A stretch of 64,000 nt of DNA from positions 1 through 64,000 of the forward strand of contig NZ_JARFYN010000016.1 in assembly GCF_030272695.1 (NCBI RefSeq). Direction: 5' to 3'. The stretch comes from Martinezella calliandrae. GTDB lineage: Bacteria; Pseudomonadota; Alphaproteobacteria; Rhizobiales; Rhizobiaceae. Positions within the stretch are counted from its first letter, which is position 1. Every line of letters begins with the position of its first letter. The notes beneath the pieces are model-generated. The model was not told the origin of the DNA. It did not search any database and saw nothing but the letters and a program-made list of their open reading frames with translations. Positions 8,445 to 17,580 of the stretch are shown here, one piece after another. The position numbers and the translations under genes are program-made.

Positions 8445-9422
8445 CTAAAAAGTGGTCAAGACGATCTTTCCCATGGTCGCGCCACTCTCAAGTAGCCGAT
8501 GGGCGTCTTCGACCCGTTCCAGAGGAAAGGTAGCACCGACAGAGGAACGGATGCAGTTATTGGCAACGAGCGGCAGCACGTCGCATGACACCAGCTTCGC
8601 GATGCGCGCTTTCTCCGCCTTCGACAGGGGGCGCAAGGTGGAACCGACCAGGGTCAGGCGACGTCGTAGAAGCGGCTCCATATCCGCGGAGATCTTGCGG
8701 CCGCCCTGTAGCGAAATGATCGCGCAACGACCGTCCGGCGCCATTGCCTTGAGATTGCGATCAATATAGTCGCCGCCCACCATGTCCAGTACGACATCGA
8801 CACCCCGCCCCCTGGTCGCCTCTTCGACGGCGTCAACGAAATCGACCTTGCGATAATTGATAGCCAGATCGGCGCCGAGCGTTTGGCAATAACCGCATTT
8901 TTCGTCTGAACCGGCGGTCACGGCCACACTCGCACCCATTGCTTTGGCGCGTTGGATCGCGTGGCTTCCGATGCCGCTTGAGCCACCATGAATGAGGACC
9001 CAGTCGTTTCGTTTCAAGGCCGCCCGTTCAACCAGATTGAATTCCACCGTCATTGCAACCTCGGGAAGCGCTGCCGCGGTGATGAAATCGATCTCGTCGG
9101 GAAGCGCGATGATCTGATCACCTTCGGCGATCGCATAGTCGGCGTAACCACCGCCGTGCACGAGCGAGCACACCCGCTGACCGGGCTTCAGCCCGACGCC
9201 GTCTCCAACCGACTCGACGGTCCCCGCGACCTCCAGGCCAAGCGTCGGGTTGGCGTCTGGCGGCACCGGGTAGGTGCCGCGTCTTTGAGAGATGTCAGGC
9301 CGGTTCACACCCGCCGCCTGAACCTTGATCAACACCTGGCCTGCCGCTGGAACAGGTAGCGGCAGACGCTCGATTACCATGGCCTCCGGGCCGCCGGGAA
9401 CTGGAGAGCGGACGGCCCGCAT
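8445..9422 (-). CDS. NAD(P)H:quinone oxidoreductase, zinc-independent MDR (zeta-crystallin type)
   Basis: Predicted NADPH-dependent reductase of 325 residues in the medium-chain dehydrogenase superfamily. The start at 9422 (MRAVRSPVPGGPEAMVIERL) has an AGAGG site; a GTG overlapping the stop of the upstream transporter gene is an alternative adding 14 residues. Motifs: VNRPDISQRRGTYPVPP and PTLGLEVAGTVESVGDGV in the GroES-like domain, and the nucleotide-binding GGSSGIGSHAIQRAKAMGA. It lacks the zinc ligands of alcohol dehydrogenases, as expected for quinone oxidoreductases. It follows the aromatic-acid transporter by 38 bp, so it probably belongs to the same operon and reduces an enone or quinone formed during aromatic breakdown. 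Confidence 0.9.
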   Translation of the reverse strand: MRAVRSPVPGGPEAMVIERLPLPVPAAGQVLIKVQAAGVNRPDISQRRGTYPVPPDANPTLGLEVAGTVESVGDGVGLKPGQRVCSLVHGGGYADYAIAEGDQIIALPDEIDFITAAALPEVAMTVEFNLVERAALKRNDWVLIHGGSSGIGSHAIQRAKAMGASVAVTAGSDEKCGYCQTLGADLAINYRKVDFVDAVEEATRGRGVDVVLDMVGGDYIDRNLKAMAPDGRCAIISLQGGRKISADMEPLLRRRLTLVGSTLRPLSKAEKARIAKLVSCDVLPLVANNCIRSSVGATFPLERVEDAHRLLESGATMGKIVLTTF

Positions 9423-9460
9423 CGTTCGAACCTCTGGAAAATGTTTCAAGTCGAGCGTCC

Positions 9461-10792
9461 TCACGCTTTGGCCGCGGCCATCTGGCCGTTCCTGTAGGTC
9501 ATGTGCAAGCCGAGGGTGGCGACCGCGGAAAACGCCATGACGACCGCAAAGAACCGATATGCGTCGACCGGCGTCCAATAGTTGGAGAGCATATATCCCG
9601 TCAGCAGTGGAGCGACGATGGCTAGGCCGCGTCCGAAGCCGATCATGAGGCCCACACCCGTGCCGCGCAGTATCGTGGGATAGATGGGCGGGCTGATGGC
9701 GTAAAAGGCCGCGACGCCGCCGTTCGCGCAAATGCCAATCGCGAAGGCGAGGACCATGGCTGCCGATAAGACCCCGCTGAACTGGGCGTAGAGCGTGAAT
9801 GCCAAGCCGCCCAGCGCCAGCAGCAGGATCGTCGCGAGCCGCCCGTTGATCCAAAGCGTCAGCAGGCCATAGAGCACAGCCCCCATGACGCCACCGAACT
9901 GGATAAGCATGGCAACGCGGACTCCTAGATACGCGTCGCCCGTCGCGTCGGAAACGATCTTTGCGGTCCATGTGTTCGCGAAATAGAAGCACGAGATAAG
10001 AAGCGCGTAACCGAACCAAAGCAAGACCGTTCGCGACAGAAGAGGCGGTTGCAACAGTTCACCAAGGCCCACCTTTGCGGGAAGGGTTTCGGAAGAGGCC
10101 CCCGCTTGCGGAAGGACATCAAGCGGCGCGTACCCCATGCGGGCGGCGATACGGTTATAGGTCTTCAAAGCATCCGCGGGCCTGCGATGAACAAGATAGT
10201 CAATCGATTCGGGAAGATAAAACAGGACGACAAGAAGCATCGCGCCTGTCAGGAGCGAGCCGAAAAAGAAGGGCGCCTGCCAGCCAAATGATTTCAGCAT
10301 CGGGGCGATTGCGAAACCCGCCAGCGCCGAACCCATGGGCAAACCGGCGCCGTAAAGTCCCATGACGAGACCGCGTCGCCTGTCGGAAGAATACTCCGAA
10401 ACGATGATGTTAAGACTAGAGATCATCGCGCCGATGAAAAGCCCAGCCGCGGCACGAACGGCGACGAGCTGCCACAACGAAACGCAAAGACCTGAAACTG
10501 TCATCAGCGCGGTAATGGCGACGAGGCAAAGCAACACATGTCTGCGGCGGCCGATCTTGTCTGCGAGAGGAGACACGAACACGGCTCCGAGCGCCATTCC
10601 GAAGATGCCGGCGCTCAGAAGATAGCCAACCTGCGAATTCGGGAGATTCCACACCCTGGCGATTGTCGGCATTGTAAATGGCACGGCCACTACTTCGTAG
10701 CCGTCGATCATGGCTAGCAGGACGCACATCAGGCAGATCCAGATCTGTGCTGGGCGCATCGGCCCGCTCTTGATAGATTCATTGAGTGTCAT
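9461..10792 (-). CDS. MFS transporter, aromatic acid:H+ symporter (AAHS) type
   Basis: Predicted inner-membrane proton symporter of 443 residues with 12 hydrophobic segments. The AAHS signature is visible in TM1 (MCVLLAMIDGYEVVAVPFTM, with the conserved D-G-Y/F-D/E region) and the MFS loop motif GMALGAVFVSPLADKIGRRR between TM2 and TM3. It resembles MhpT/PcaK-like transporters for hydroxyphenylpropionate, benzoate or related acids. It is transcribed divergently from the ring-cleavage genes beginning at 11145, which supports a role in importing the aromatic substrate of that pathway. The exact substrate cannot be read from the sequence. Confidence 0.9.
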   Translation of the reverse strand: MTLNESIKSGPMRPAQIWICLMCVLLAMIDGYEVVAVPFTMPTIARVWNLPNSQVGYLLSAGIFGMALGAVFVSPLADKIGRRRHVLLCLVAITALMTVSGLCVSLWQLVAVRAAAGLFIGAMISSLNIIVSEYSSDRRRGLVMGLYGAGLPMGSALAGFAIAPMLKSFGWQAPFFFGSLLTGAMLLVVLFYLPESIDYLVHRRPADALKTYNRIAARMGYAPLDVLPQAGASSETLPAKVGLGELLQPPLLSRTVLLWFGYALLISCFYFANTWTAKIVSDATGDAYLGVRVAMLIQFGGVMGAVLYGLLTLWINGRLATILLLALGGLAFTLYAQFSGVLSAAMVLAFAIGICANGGVAAFYAISPPIYPTILRGTGVGLMIGFGRGLAIVAPLLTGYMLSNYWTPVDAYRFFAVVMAFSAVATLGLHMTYRNGQMAAAKA

Positions 10793-11021
10793 GAGCCCTA
10801 AACCTCCCTGGGCAAGTGATTACTCCAACCGCATCGGAACGCGCAGGGCCATCCGCCGCTTCTGTCGAAGGCGGCAGGTGATCCGATACTGTTTCGGCGG
10901 CTCCTCCATCACCCGGCTGCGCCCTCGCCTTTCGCGACAGCCCGCACCGCAGCGTAACTCCTCCGTCATTGTCGTGGAAATGGTGAGATTTGAAACAGAC
11001 AGATTGAAACCGTCCGTCAGA

Positions 11022-11061
11022 TGGACACATATCCATCTTCCTATGTGTCCACCTGGTGGAC
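11022..11061. promoter_or_regulatory. dyads in the divergent control region of the aromatic cluster
   Basis: Within the 352-bp gap between the transporter and the ring-cleavage operon, TGGACACATA (11022-11031) and its exact complement (11042-11051) flank a 10-bp centre. The right arm runs into a second dyad, TCCACC-T-GGTGGA (11049-11061). The position between divergent units suggests binding by the cluster's IclR-type regulator (14695-15543). The rest of the gap holds no gene I can support. Confidence 0.6.
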
Positions 11062-11144
11062 GACATGATCATTATCGATTGTCACGGGGCGCGGAGGCGG
11101 ACTTTATATCGCGCCAAGCCAACGGTCAAAATTGGAGCTACCAC

Positions 11145-11984
11145 ATGCGCCTCGTATCTTTCGAAACCGGCGATCGCCGAACTTATGGACTGGTCCGGGA
11201 AGACCGGCTTCATGAGGCGACGCCTGCTTTTCGAGCATCCTATCCTGACTTGCGCGCGGTTCTCGCCGCTGGCAAGGCCGCCGAAATTGACGTCGAATCC
11301 AAAGGTCTCAATCTCGCGGATGTAATACTGCTGTCGCCGATACCGAATCCGGACAAGATCATCTGTGTCGGCCTGAATTATGCCAACCACATCAAGGAAA
11401 CCGGCCGCGAGAAGCCGAAATATCCGTCGATCTTCACCCGCTATCCCTCGTCGGTTCTTGGAAGCGGCGTTCCGCTTCTCAAGCCTGCCTGCTCGGATGA
11501 ATTCGACTATGAGGGCGAACTTGCGGTCATTATCGGAAAGGCCGGCCGCAACATTCCGGCCGCGGAAGCCAAGGACCATATTCTTGGCTACTCCTGTTTC
11601 AACGACGGCACGATCCGCGACTTCCAGCGCCACACAACCCAGTTTTGGTCCGGAAAGAGTTTCGACGACACCGGCTCCATGGGACCGTGGATCGTCACTG
11701 CCGACGCACTCCCAAACCCGGAAAACGAGCACCTGCGCACCGTTCTGAACGGCCAGGAAGTCCAAACGACGCCGATTGCCGACCTCGCCTTCTCGATCGG
11801 CGAAATCATCGAATACGTCTCGAAGGTCACGCGGCTTGTTGCCGGCGACATCATTGCCACCGGCACGCCTGGCGGCGTCGGGCGGTTTCGCTCCCCGCCG
11901 CTCTACATGTTCGAAGGCGACCGGATCGAAGTCGAAATCACCGGCATTGGCAGGCTGTCGAACCCCATCGCAAACGTGAATTGA
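11145..11984 (+). CDS. fumarylacetoacetate hydrolase (FAH) family protein
   Basis: Predicted metal-dependent enzyme of 279 residues acting on a ring-cleavage product. The ATG at 11145 has a GGAG site 7-8 bases upstream; reading further upstream gives unrelated sequence. FAH-family features: ICVGLNYANHIKETGR, the acidic metal-binding motif FDYEGELAVIIG, LGYSCFNDGTIRDFQR, and the C-terminal VAGDIIATGTPGGVG. Members include fumarylpyruvate and acylpyruvate hydrolases, 2-hydroxyhepta-2,4-diene-1,7-dioate isomerases and 2-keto-4-pentenoate hydratases. It is the first gene of the operon with the extradiol dioxygenase and hydroxylase. There is no alpha/beta-hydrolase of the MhpC type in the cluster, so this protein may do the hydrolytic step. 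Confidence 0.92.
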   Translation: MRLVSFETGDRRTYGLVREDRLHEATPAFRASYPDLRAVLAAGKAAEIDVESKGLNLADVILLSPIPNPDKIICVGLNYANHIKETGREKPKYPSIFTRYPSSVLGSGVPLLKPACSDEFDYEGELAVIIGKAGRNIPAAEAKDHILGYSCFNDGTIRDFQRHTTQFWSGKSFDDTGSMGPWIVTADALPNPENEHLRTVLNGQEVQTTPIADLAFSIGEIIEYVSKVTRLVAGDIIATGTPGGVGRFRSPPLYMFEGDRIEVEITGIGRLSNPIANVN

Positions 11985-12052
11985 CGCTCTGCAGAGCGCG
12001 GTTGACATGCCGCGCTCTGCAGCAGGGAGGCAGACTGCGTCAGGAGGATAAC

Positions 12053-13033
12053 GTGGCAATCAACGCACTGGGGCATATCGGCATCCGCTCGGACAAGCTT
12101 TCCGACTGGGGTGATTTCGCATCGGGGCTGCTGGGTATGCAGCGCATCGACCGCTCGTCGCGGGAACTGGCCTTCCGCATGGACGACCGGATGCAACGGC
12201 TGTTCGTTGTGAACGAACCGGGCGAAACACTCTCCAGCATGGGGTGGGAGGTCGAATTCGAAAGTGATCTCGATCTTTATGGGACGCGGCTCGAACAAGC
12301 CGGAACGCGCGTTCGATATGGAACTCGCGCCGAATGCGACCGGCGCTTCTGCGCCGCCATGATCCTGTTCGACGACCCGATGGGCAACCGGGTGGAGTTG
12401 ATCTGGAAGCCGATGATCGCTTCCGACCCTTTCGTTCCGGGGCGACCGGTTTCAGGCTTCGTGACCGGCCCCGTCGGCATGGGCCACGCAGTCCTCCACG
12501 TCCGGAACATCGAGATCATGATGCCATATTATCGCGACAATCTCGATTTCCACGTCACCGACTACGGCCTAGAGCCCTACGCATTGTACTTCTTTCACGT
12601 CAACAGCCGCCACCACAGCTTCGCGATGGTCGGTTCAGGCGGACAGGGTTTCCACCATTTCATGATCGAGTTCCGGAACCTCGATGACGTTGGTCAGGGC
12701 TATGACGTCGCCACGCAACGAGAGGGTTGCGTCGCTTACACCCTCGGCCGCCACTCGAACGACTATATGACGTCGTTTTACGCGAACTCCCCTTCGGGGT
12801 TCTTCGTCGAAAACGGATGGGGTGGCAGGATCATCGATCCCACGACCTGGGAGCCGCACGAGACGGCCGACGGACCTTCCTTCTGGGGACATGAACGCCT
12901 CTACCTGACCGAAGAGGGCGGCAGAAAACGTCTGCGCGAGATGCGCATGGACGCCGCGGCCCGTGGCGTCCGGGCGCCGCCGGTCGCGGATTGTCCGTGG
13001 CTGTTCAATGAACTCGCCCGCTGCGGACGCTGA
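12053..13033 (+). CDS. type I extradiol ring-cleavage dioxygenase (VOC/BphC family)
   Basis: Predicted Fe(II)-dependent meta-cleavage of a catechol-type substrate; 326 residues, two vicinal-oxygen-chelate domains. The GTG start at 12053 is fixed by an AGGAGG five bases upstream (12042-12047). The three iron ligands of BphC-type enzymes can be placed: His in GMGHAVLHVRN, His in GFHHFMIEFRN, and Glu in GFFVENGWGG. The length (near 290-330) and the C-terminal WGHERL region fit 2,3-dihydroxybiphenyl or catechol 2,3-dioxygenases. It lies 69 bp after the FAH gene and 31 bp before the FAD hydroxylase that would make its substrate. Confidence 0.92.
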   Translation: MAINALGHIGIRSDKLSDWGDFASGLLGMQRIDRSSRELAFRMDDRMQRLFVVNEPGETLSSMGWEVEFESDLDLYGTRLEQAGTRVRYGTRAECDRRFCAAMILFDDPMGNRVELIWKPMIASDPFVPGRPVSGFVTGPVGMGHAVLHVRNIEIMMPYYRDNLDFHVTDYGLEPYALYFFHVNSRHHSFAMVGSGGQGFHHFMIEFRNLDDVGQGYDVATQREGCVAYTLGRHSNDYMTSFYANSPSGFFVENGWGGRIIDPTTWEPHETADGPSFWGHERLYLTEEGGRKRLREMRMDAAARGVRAPPVADCPWLFNELARCGR

Positions 13034-13064
13034 TGCGTCGGCACTGATACTGGGAGGACAATAC

Positions 13065-14573
13065 ATGACAAACGAAACTACCCACTATGACGTCGTCATC
13101 GTAGGATGCGGCCCTGTCGGGGCGACACTGGCGCACATCCTTGGACGAGCCAATGTCCGCGTGCTGCTGCTCGATCGGGAGAGTGCCGCCTATCATCTTC
13201 CACGCGCCGTACATTTCGACGATGAGGTGATGCGGACGTTTCAGCAGATCGGGATCGCCAAGGAACTGGAAGCCGTGTGCCGCCTCAACGTCGGCATGCG
13301 CTTCGTCGGTCCCGACGGAACTATCCTGCTGGATTGGCCGCGTCCGGCCGAGGTGACGGCTTTGGGCTGGCATTCGAGCTATCGCGTGCACCAGCCGGAC
13401 CTTGAGCGCATCCTGCGCAATCGTCTCCAATCCTATCCTGCCGTGACCCTGCAGACGCGCTGTGAAGCCTTCTTTATCGAGCAGGACGACGAAGGAGTAC
13501 ACCTACGCTACGAGGACATGAGCTGTGGTCGAATACGCCGCGTCCGCGCCCGCTACGTCGTTGGCTGCGACGGCGCGCGTTCGTTCGTTCGCCGTTTCAT
13601 TGAAACCGGCATGGAGGATCTCGGATTTCATGAGCGCTGGCTGGTCGTGGACGTTCTGCTGAAAGGGGAGAAGCCGGGGCTTGGCGACTGGTCTCTCCAG
13701 CATTGCGATCCCGCCCGACCCTCGACTTATGTCCGTGGACCGAACAACCGGCGCCGCTGGGAATTGACCGTCCTGCCGGACGAGGACAGCACCGAGATCG
13801 CCCGCCCGGAAAACGTCTGGCCGCTTCTGTCCAAATGGGTGACTCCGGCAGAGGCGGACATCGAACGCACGGCCGTCTACTGGTTCCATTCCCTCATCGC
13901 TGACGAGTGGCAACGCGGGCGCTTGTTCATCGCAGGTGACGCGGCCCACCAGACGCCGCCCTTCATGGGGCAAGGCATGTGCGCCGGCATCCGGGACATC
14001 GCCAACCTCGGCTGGAAGCTCATCTGCTGCCTGCACGCCGGCCACGATCCCGCACTTCTAGGCACATACACCACCGAGCGTCGAGAAAACGCCAGGACGT
14101 TCATCGCGACGGCGGTCAGGCTTGGCGGCCTGATCAACACGAAGGACCCGCGCTCCGCTCTCACTGCCGCGTTCCCCAGGGCGGAAGGCGGCGCGAAAAT
14201 GGTGTCCCTGTATCCGCCGATCGGTCCAGGCCTTTTGAGCCATTCCGCACCGCTTTTCGCCCAGCCGGTCATGCGGGATGGGGCGCTCGCCGACGACGTC
14301 GCCGGCTATGGGTTTTCCTTTTTGTTCGCAGATTTCTTCCTCGCCAGTCTCGAAGGGCAGCTTATCGAGCACGCCCAGCGCAAGGGAACCATCTTGCACG
14401 TTTCACAAACAAGGGATGGCGCCGTCCATCTCGCAGGCGCGGCCGCCGCGATCATTCGGCCGGACCGCTACCTTCTGGCGAAGGTGAACTCCTCGGAGGA
14501 ACTGGCATCAGTGCTCAAACTGATCCCTGACGTGGTCGGCGCCGAAACGACGAGGCTGCGCAACATCGCCTGA
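13065..14573 (+). CDS. FAD-dependent aromatic hydroxylase, MhpA-like
   Basis: Predicted flavoprotein monooxygenase of 502 residues that hydroxylates a phenolic acid using NAD(P)H and O2. The ATG at 13065 has a GGGAGGA site. Motifs: the FAD-binding GxGxxG in VVIVGCGPVGATLAHILG, the DG fingerprint in YVVGCDGARSFVRR, and the GD motif in LFIAGDAAHQTPPFMGQGM followed by RDIANLGWKL. It resembles 3-(3-hydroxyphenyl)propionate hydroxylases, but at 502 residues is somewhat shorter than E. coli MhpA. Its neighbours (extradiol dioxygenase, FAH protein, aromatic transporter) support a peripheral hydroxylation step giving a catechol. The true substrate is unknown. Confidence 0.92.
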   Translation: MTNETTHYDVVIVGCGPVGATLAHILGRANVRVLLLDRESAAYHLPRAVHFDDEVMRTFQQIGIAKELEAVCRLNVGMRFVGPDGTILLDWPRPAEVTALGWHSSYRVHQPDLERILRNRLQSYPAVTLQTRCEAFFIEQDDEGVHLRYEDMSCGRIRRVRARYVVGCDGARSFVRRFIETGMEDLGFHERWLVVDVLLKGEKPGLGDWSLQHCDPARPSTYVRGPNNRRRWELTVLPDEDSTEIARPENVWPLLSKWVTPAEADIERTAVYWFHSLIADEWQRGRLFIAGDAAHQTPPFMGQGMCAGIRDIANLGWKLICCLHAGHDPALLGTYTTERRENARTFIATAVRLGGLINTKDPRSALTAAFPRAEGGAKMVSLYPPIGPGLLSHSAPLFAQPVMRDGALADDVAGYGFSFLFADFFLASLEGQLIEHAQRKGTILHVSQTRDGAVHLAGAAAAIIRPDRYLLAKVNSSEELASVLKLIPDVVGAETTRLRNIA

Positions 14574-14694
14574 GAGGACGCGAAAGTCCATATCTTCGAT
14601 CTTGGTCTCGCCGTATGATATGGTTGCGGCGCGTTGGCACTGCGCAGGAGTGCCGCCTCCCCGTAACCGACAGCGAACCGGAGAAGATCGGAAG

Positions 14695-15543
14695 ATGCTA
14701 AAGAGGCGTAGCAATGCGGACCAAGGCGGCGTGCGCGCCCTGGTGCGCGGGCTTGCTGTGTTGCGCGAGGTAAACCTTCTCGGAGAGGCGCGTCCGGGTG
14801 AAATCGCGACCAGGCTGGATCTCCCCCGTCCCACCGTATACCGCCTGCTCCAGACCCTCGAGGAGGAAGGATTCGTTGTGTTTTCCTCCACCAACAACCG
14901 GGTCCGTGTCACGCGCCTTGCGGCCAGCCTTGGCGATGGTTCGGCGGCGACGTCCGCCCTCTGTCAGGCAGCAGGTCCGCTCTTTTCCGAGTACTTGCCG
15001 AAAATCGTCTGGCCGCTCGACCTGAGTGTCTACGAAAGCGCGGCGATGGTGATTCAGGAAACGACTCACGGCCGAAGTCCCCTGTCTGTCGACAGGGGCA
15101 TGATCGGTTACCGCATGCCTATCCTTGGGACATCGGCGGGACGGGCCTACCTCGCGTTCATATCCGATGAGGAGCGCGGGCTTATCGTCGAGCATATCCG
15201 ACGACTCGCTGTGCCTGAGGATCTTTCATTTCTGGAAGCCATCGATCTGAACGATCTGCTGGCCGATATCCGGGCGAAGGGCTACGCCATCCGCGAGGCA
15301 GGCGAATTCCGACCCAGTACCTCGTCAATTGCAGTACCGGTGAAGCTGGATGGCGTTACGATAGCATGTGTCTCCATCATATGGATCCGGTCCGCTCTCT
15401 CGATCAAAGAGGCAACGACACGATATGTGAAACCGTTGATGGAGATTGCCGAAAGGCTTGCCGCAAGCCTTGGACAGTCCGTGGCTGATGACGAATCGCC
15501 CGACCTCCTCGAAACGCCGGAATCGACTGGTGCAGATCCATGA
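14695..15543 (+). CDS. IclR family transcriptional regulator
   Basis: Predicted pathway regulator of 282 residues. The start at 14695 (MLKRRSNADQGGVRALVRGL) is chosen because upstream codons do not resemble the family. The N-terminal winged helix reads GEIATRLDLPRPTVYRLLQT LEEEGFV, and the C-terminal IclR effector-binding domain includes RGMIGYRMPILGTSAGRAYLAF. The arrangement is similar to MhpR, which activates hydroxyphenylpropionate degradation. It ends the operon; the likely target is the divergent control region at 10793-11144. Confidence 0.9.
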   Translation: MLKRRSNADQGGVRALVRGLAVLREVNLLGEARPGEIATRLDLPRPTVYRLLQTLEEEGFVVFSSTNNRVRVTRLAASLGDGSAATSALCQAAGPLFSEYLPKIVWPLDLSVYESAAMVIQETTHGRSPLSVDRGMIGYRMPILGTSAGRAYLAFISDEERGLIVEHIRRLAVPEDLSFLEAIDLNDLLADIRAKGYAIREAGEFRPSTSSIAVPVKLDGVTIACVSIIWIRSALSIKEATTRYVKPLMEIAERLAASLGQSVADDESPDLLETPESTGADP

Positions 15544-15689
15544 ACGCTTCTTTCGGAGCAACAGCTTGACCAGCATCTTCAGCTGATGGGCCTGATAAAC
15601 CCTGTCTCTCTGTCGCAATGATGGTCAATTCGGTGCTGATGGCGAAGCGTTCGAAGCCAGCAGGATCATCACGTAGCCTTCGCATGACG

Positions 15690-16247
15690 CAGGAATATCC
15701 TCGCGGCAAAGATGAGCAATCGAACAAGGCCCGCGCCCTGTCCGAAGCCGGCCGCAAGCGCGCGTTCGAAGAAAAGGCGTCCGGCGGGCGCTGGCACCAG
15801 CCTGAGTTACACCGCATGCTCGATCAACTGCGCGATGGCGTTCGTCGTCTGGAAGCTCGATCGCCTGTCACGTTCGCTGAAGGACGTCCTACATCTGATG
15901 GGTCAGGTTGCCAGTGCTGGCGCGGGGTTCTGGTCCCTCACCGAGGCAATCGACACGACGGCGGCGGCAGGGCGCATGATGATGATGCAGATGGTAGGAT
16001 TCTTTGAGCAGCTTGAACGCGCCATGATCCGGGAGAGGACTACGACTGGCACGTGCCGAAGGACGAATTGGGGCGCCGCAAGGAGCTCGACCCGAAGAAA
16101 TGCCGGGAAATCGCCGAGAGCCTCTTGTCCGGCCGCAAAAGTGGAGCAGAAATGGCGAGACTTTACGACATCAGTGAACCGACGGTTTCGCGCATCGTCA
16201 CAAAACATCGCCAGAATATGGAGACCTTCCATGCCGACCAGCTATGA
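15690..16247 (+). pseudogene. serine recombinase/resolvase, frameshifted
   Basis: Degraded DNA resolvase/invertase-type serine recombinase. The N-terminal part is readable in one frame (ALSEAGRKRAFEEKASGGRW, ELHRMLDQLRDG). It switches frame at about 15840 to VVWKLDRLSRSLKDVLHLMG, SLTEAIDTTAAAGRMMMMQM and FEQLERAMIRERT, and switches again near 16045 to GRRKELDPKKCREIAESLLS and the C-terminal helix-turn-helix MARLYDISEPTVSRIV. The usual N-terminal start with the catalytic serine motif is not intact. At least two frameshifts make it non-functional. The 140 bp between the IclR gene and this remnant hold nothing I recognise. Confidence 0.85.
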
Positions 16248-17580
16248 TCTCAAAGGTCTTATGAAGTTTCTCGCCCGGGACGAATGGCCAGAATGCTTCG
16301 ACGAGGTTTTCTACGACCATTTCGGACCCGTCCTGGATGGCGGTGACATGGACTTCGAGGACCTTTCGGACATCCTCGGCGAGGTCTGGGCCATGACGCT
16401 CTGGGGCTGCGCCTTCGAGGATTTCCTGACCCAGGAATTCGAGGTCGAGGGCGGCAACATCGTCGACGAATATCTCAAACGTCGCGGCTGGAAGGAAAAT
16501 GCTCAGGCAAAGGCTTATATCAAAGCGCTGCGCACCTCCGTCATGAGCCTTTACGAAGTCAGTGAGATCGTGCCGGGCAAGTCGCTCATGGCGCGCGACC
16601 TCATTCGCGGTGGCGAGCCGATCGCCGTCAGCGAGGGAACGGCGACCAAGACGCTTAAGCAATGGGACCGGATTGCCGCCCGTATTGTGTCGGTGATGGG
16701 TAAAAATGTATTCGCCGGAGGCCTTTTGCCGTTTACGCCGCAGGCCACCGATGCGCTGTTCGATAGCCTACGGCAGGTGTTCGGCAAGAAGAATACGAAG
16801 AAGCTGCCGGCCATCAAGGACGAGGAGCTTCAGGCCGCGGCCTCCATGTTCACGCTGTCCTGGCTGTTCGATACACTTGAACGCGCAATGGGGCTGCCCT
16901 CGATGCAGAACGCGGATGGTGATGAACTCGTATTCCATGACGTCAGGTTTCCGTTCGCGCCCGGAGTCGCCCAGAAGGATATTGCCGCACGGGTGAGCAC
17001 CATCCCCGGCCTGTCGCGGGAAAACGCAAAATTCTGGAACTGGCTTGAGGAGAAGCCAAAGCATGGCGCTCCCAAGCGCGGTGCACCGTCCTTCGACACC
17101 ACGATGGACAATGGCATGCGCGTGCTGGGAAATATCGAGTTGAAGGGGAAATTCCTCCATCTGTCAACCAATTCAGGCGAACGCGCTCAAAAAGGAACGA
17201 CGTTAATCAAACAGGCGCTCGGTGATCTCGTCCGTGCGCCGCTTACCGAAATCCGCACGGTCGAACAGATGATGGCTGAGCGGCCGGCTCGCGCACACGA
17301 AGATCTAGAACCGGAAATTCCGCCCGAAATCGCCGAGCAGGTCGTTCACCAGGTCATGGACCGGCAATATCGTGAAACCCTTGATCAGCCTATCGGCATG
17401 CTCGGCAACAAGACACCGCGGCAGGCGGCGAAATCTGCCACTGGCCGCGAGAAGGTCGCGGAATGGCTCAAATATCTCGAAAACCAGTCGTCCCGGCAGC
17501 CCAACCCCGCGGACCCCATGGCGACATACAGTTTCGAGTGGATGTGGCGCGAACTCGGCGTTTTCGATCTCCGCCAATAA
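16231..17580 (+). CDS. protein of unknown function, 449 residues
   Basis: Long, intact reading frame starting at the ATG at 16231, overlapping the last codons of the recombinase remnant. It is not a fusion with that gene; the upstream in-frame extension is out-of-frame recombinase sequence. No signal peptide or membrane helix is visible. The N-terminus is very acidic (DDM..DFEDLSDILGEVW). The C-terminal third contains LDQPIGMLGNKTPRQAAKS followed by GREKVAEWLKYLEN, a motif I associate with the toxin-binding end of Xre/MbcA/ParS-type antitoxins and with some SEC-C proteins. I cannot assign a function. Its position beside a recombinase suggests a cargo gene of a mobile element. Confidence 0.75.
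   Translation: MPTSYDLKGLMKFLARDEWPECFDEVFYDHFGPVLDGGDMDFEDLSDILGEVWAMTLWGCAFEDFLTQEFEVEGGNIVDEYLKRRGWKENAQAKAYIKALRTSVMSLYEVSEIVPGKSLMARDLIRGGEPIAVSEGTATKTLKQWDRIAARIVSVMGKNVFAGGLLPFTPQATDALFDSLRQVFGKKNTKKLPAIKDEELQAAASMFTLSWLFDTLERAMGLPSMQNADGDELVFHDVRFPFAPGVAQKDIAARVSTIPGLSRENAKFWNWLEEKPKHGAPKRGAPSFDTTMDNGMRVLGNIELKGKFLHLSTNSGERAQKGTTLIKQALGDLVRAPLTEIRTVEQMMAERPARAHEDLEPEIPPEIAEQVVHQVMDRQYRETLDQPIGMLGNKTPRQAAKSATGREKVAEWLKYLENQSSRQPNPADPMATYSFEWMWRELGVFDLRQ

Noticed and set aside
8445-10019. Quinone oxidoreductase extended to 524 residues
   Set aside because: The first 199 codons are an alternate frame of the MFS gene; the real start is at 9422 with a ribosome site.
15712-17580. Fusion of recombinase and the 449-residue protein
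   Set aside because: The upstream part is partly out of frame for the recombinase; the downstream protein has its own start at 16231.
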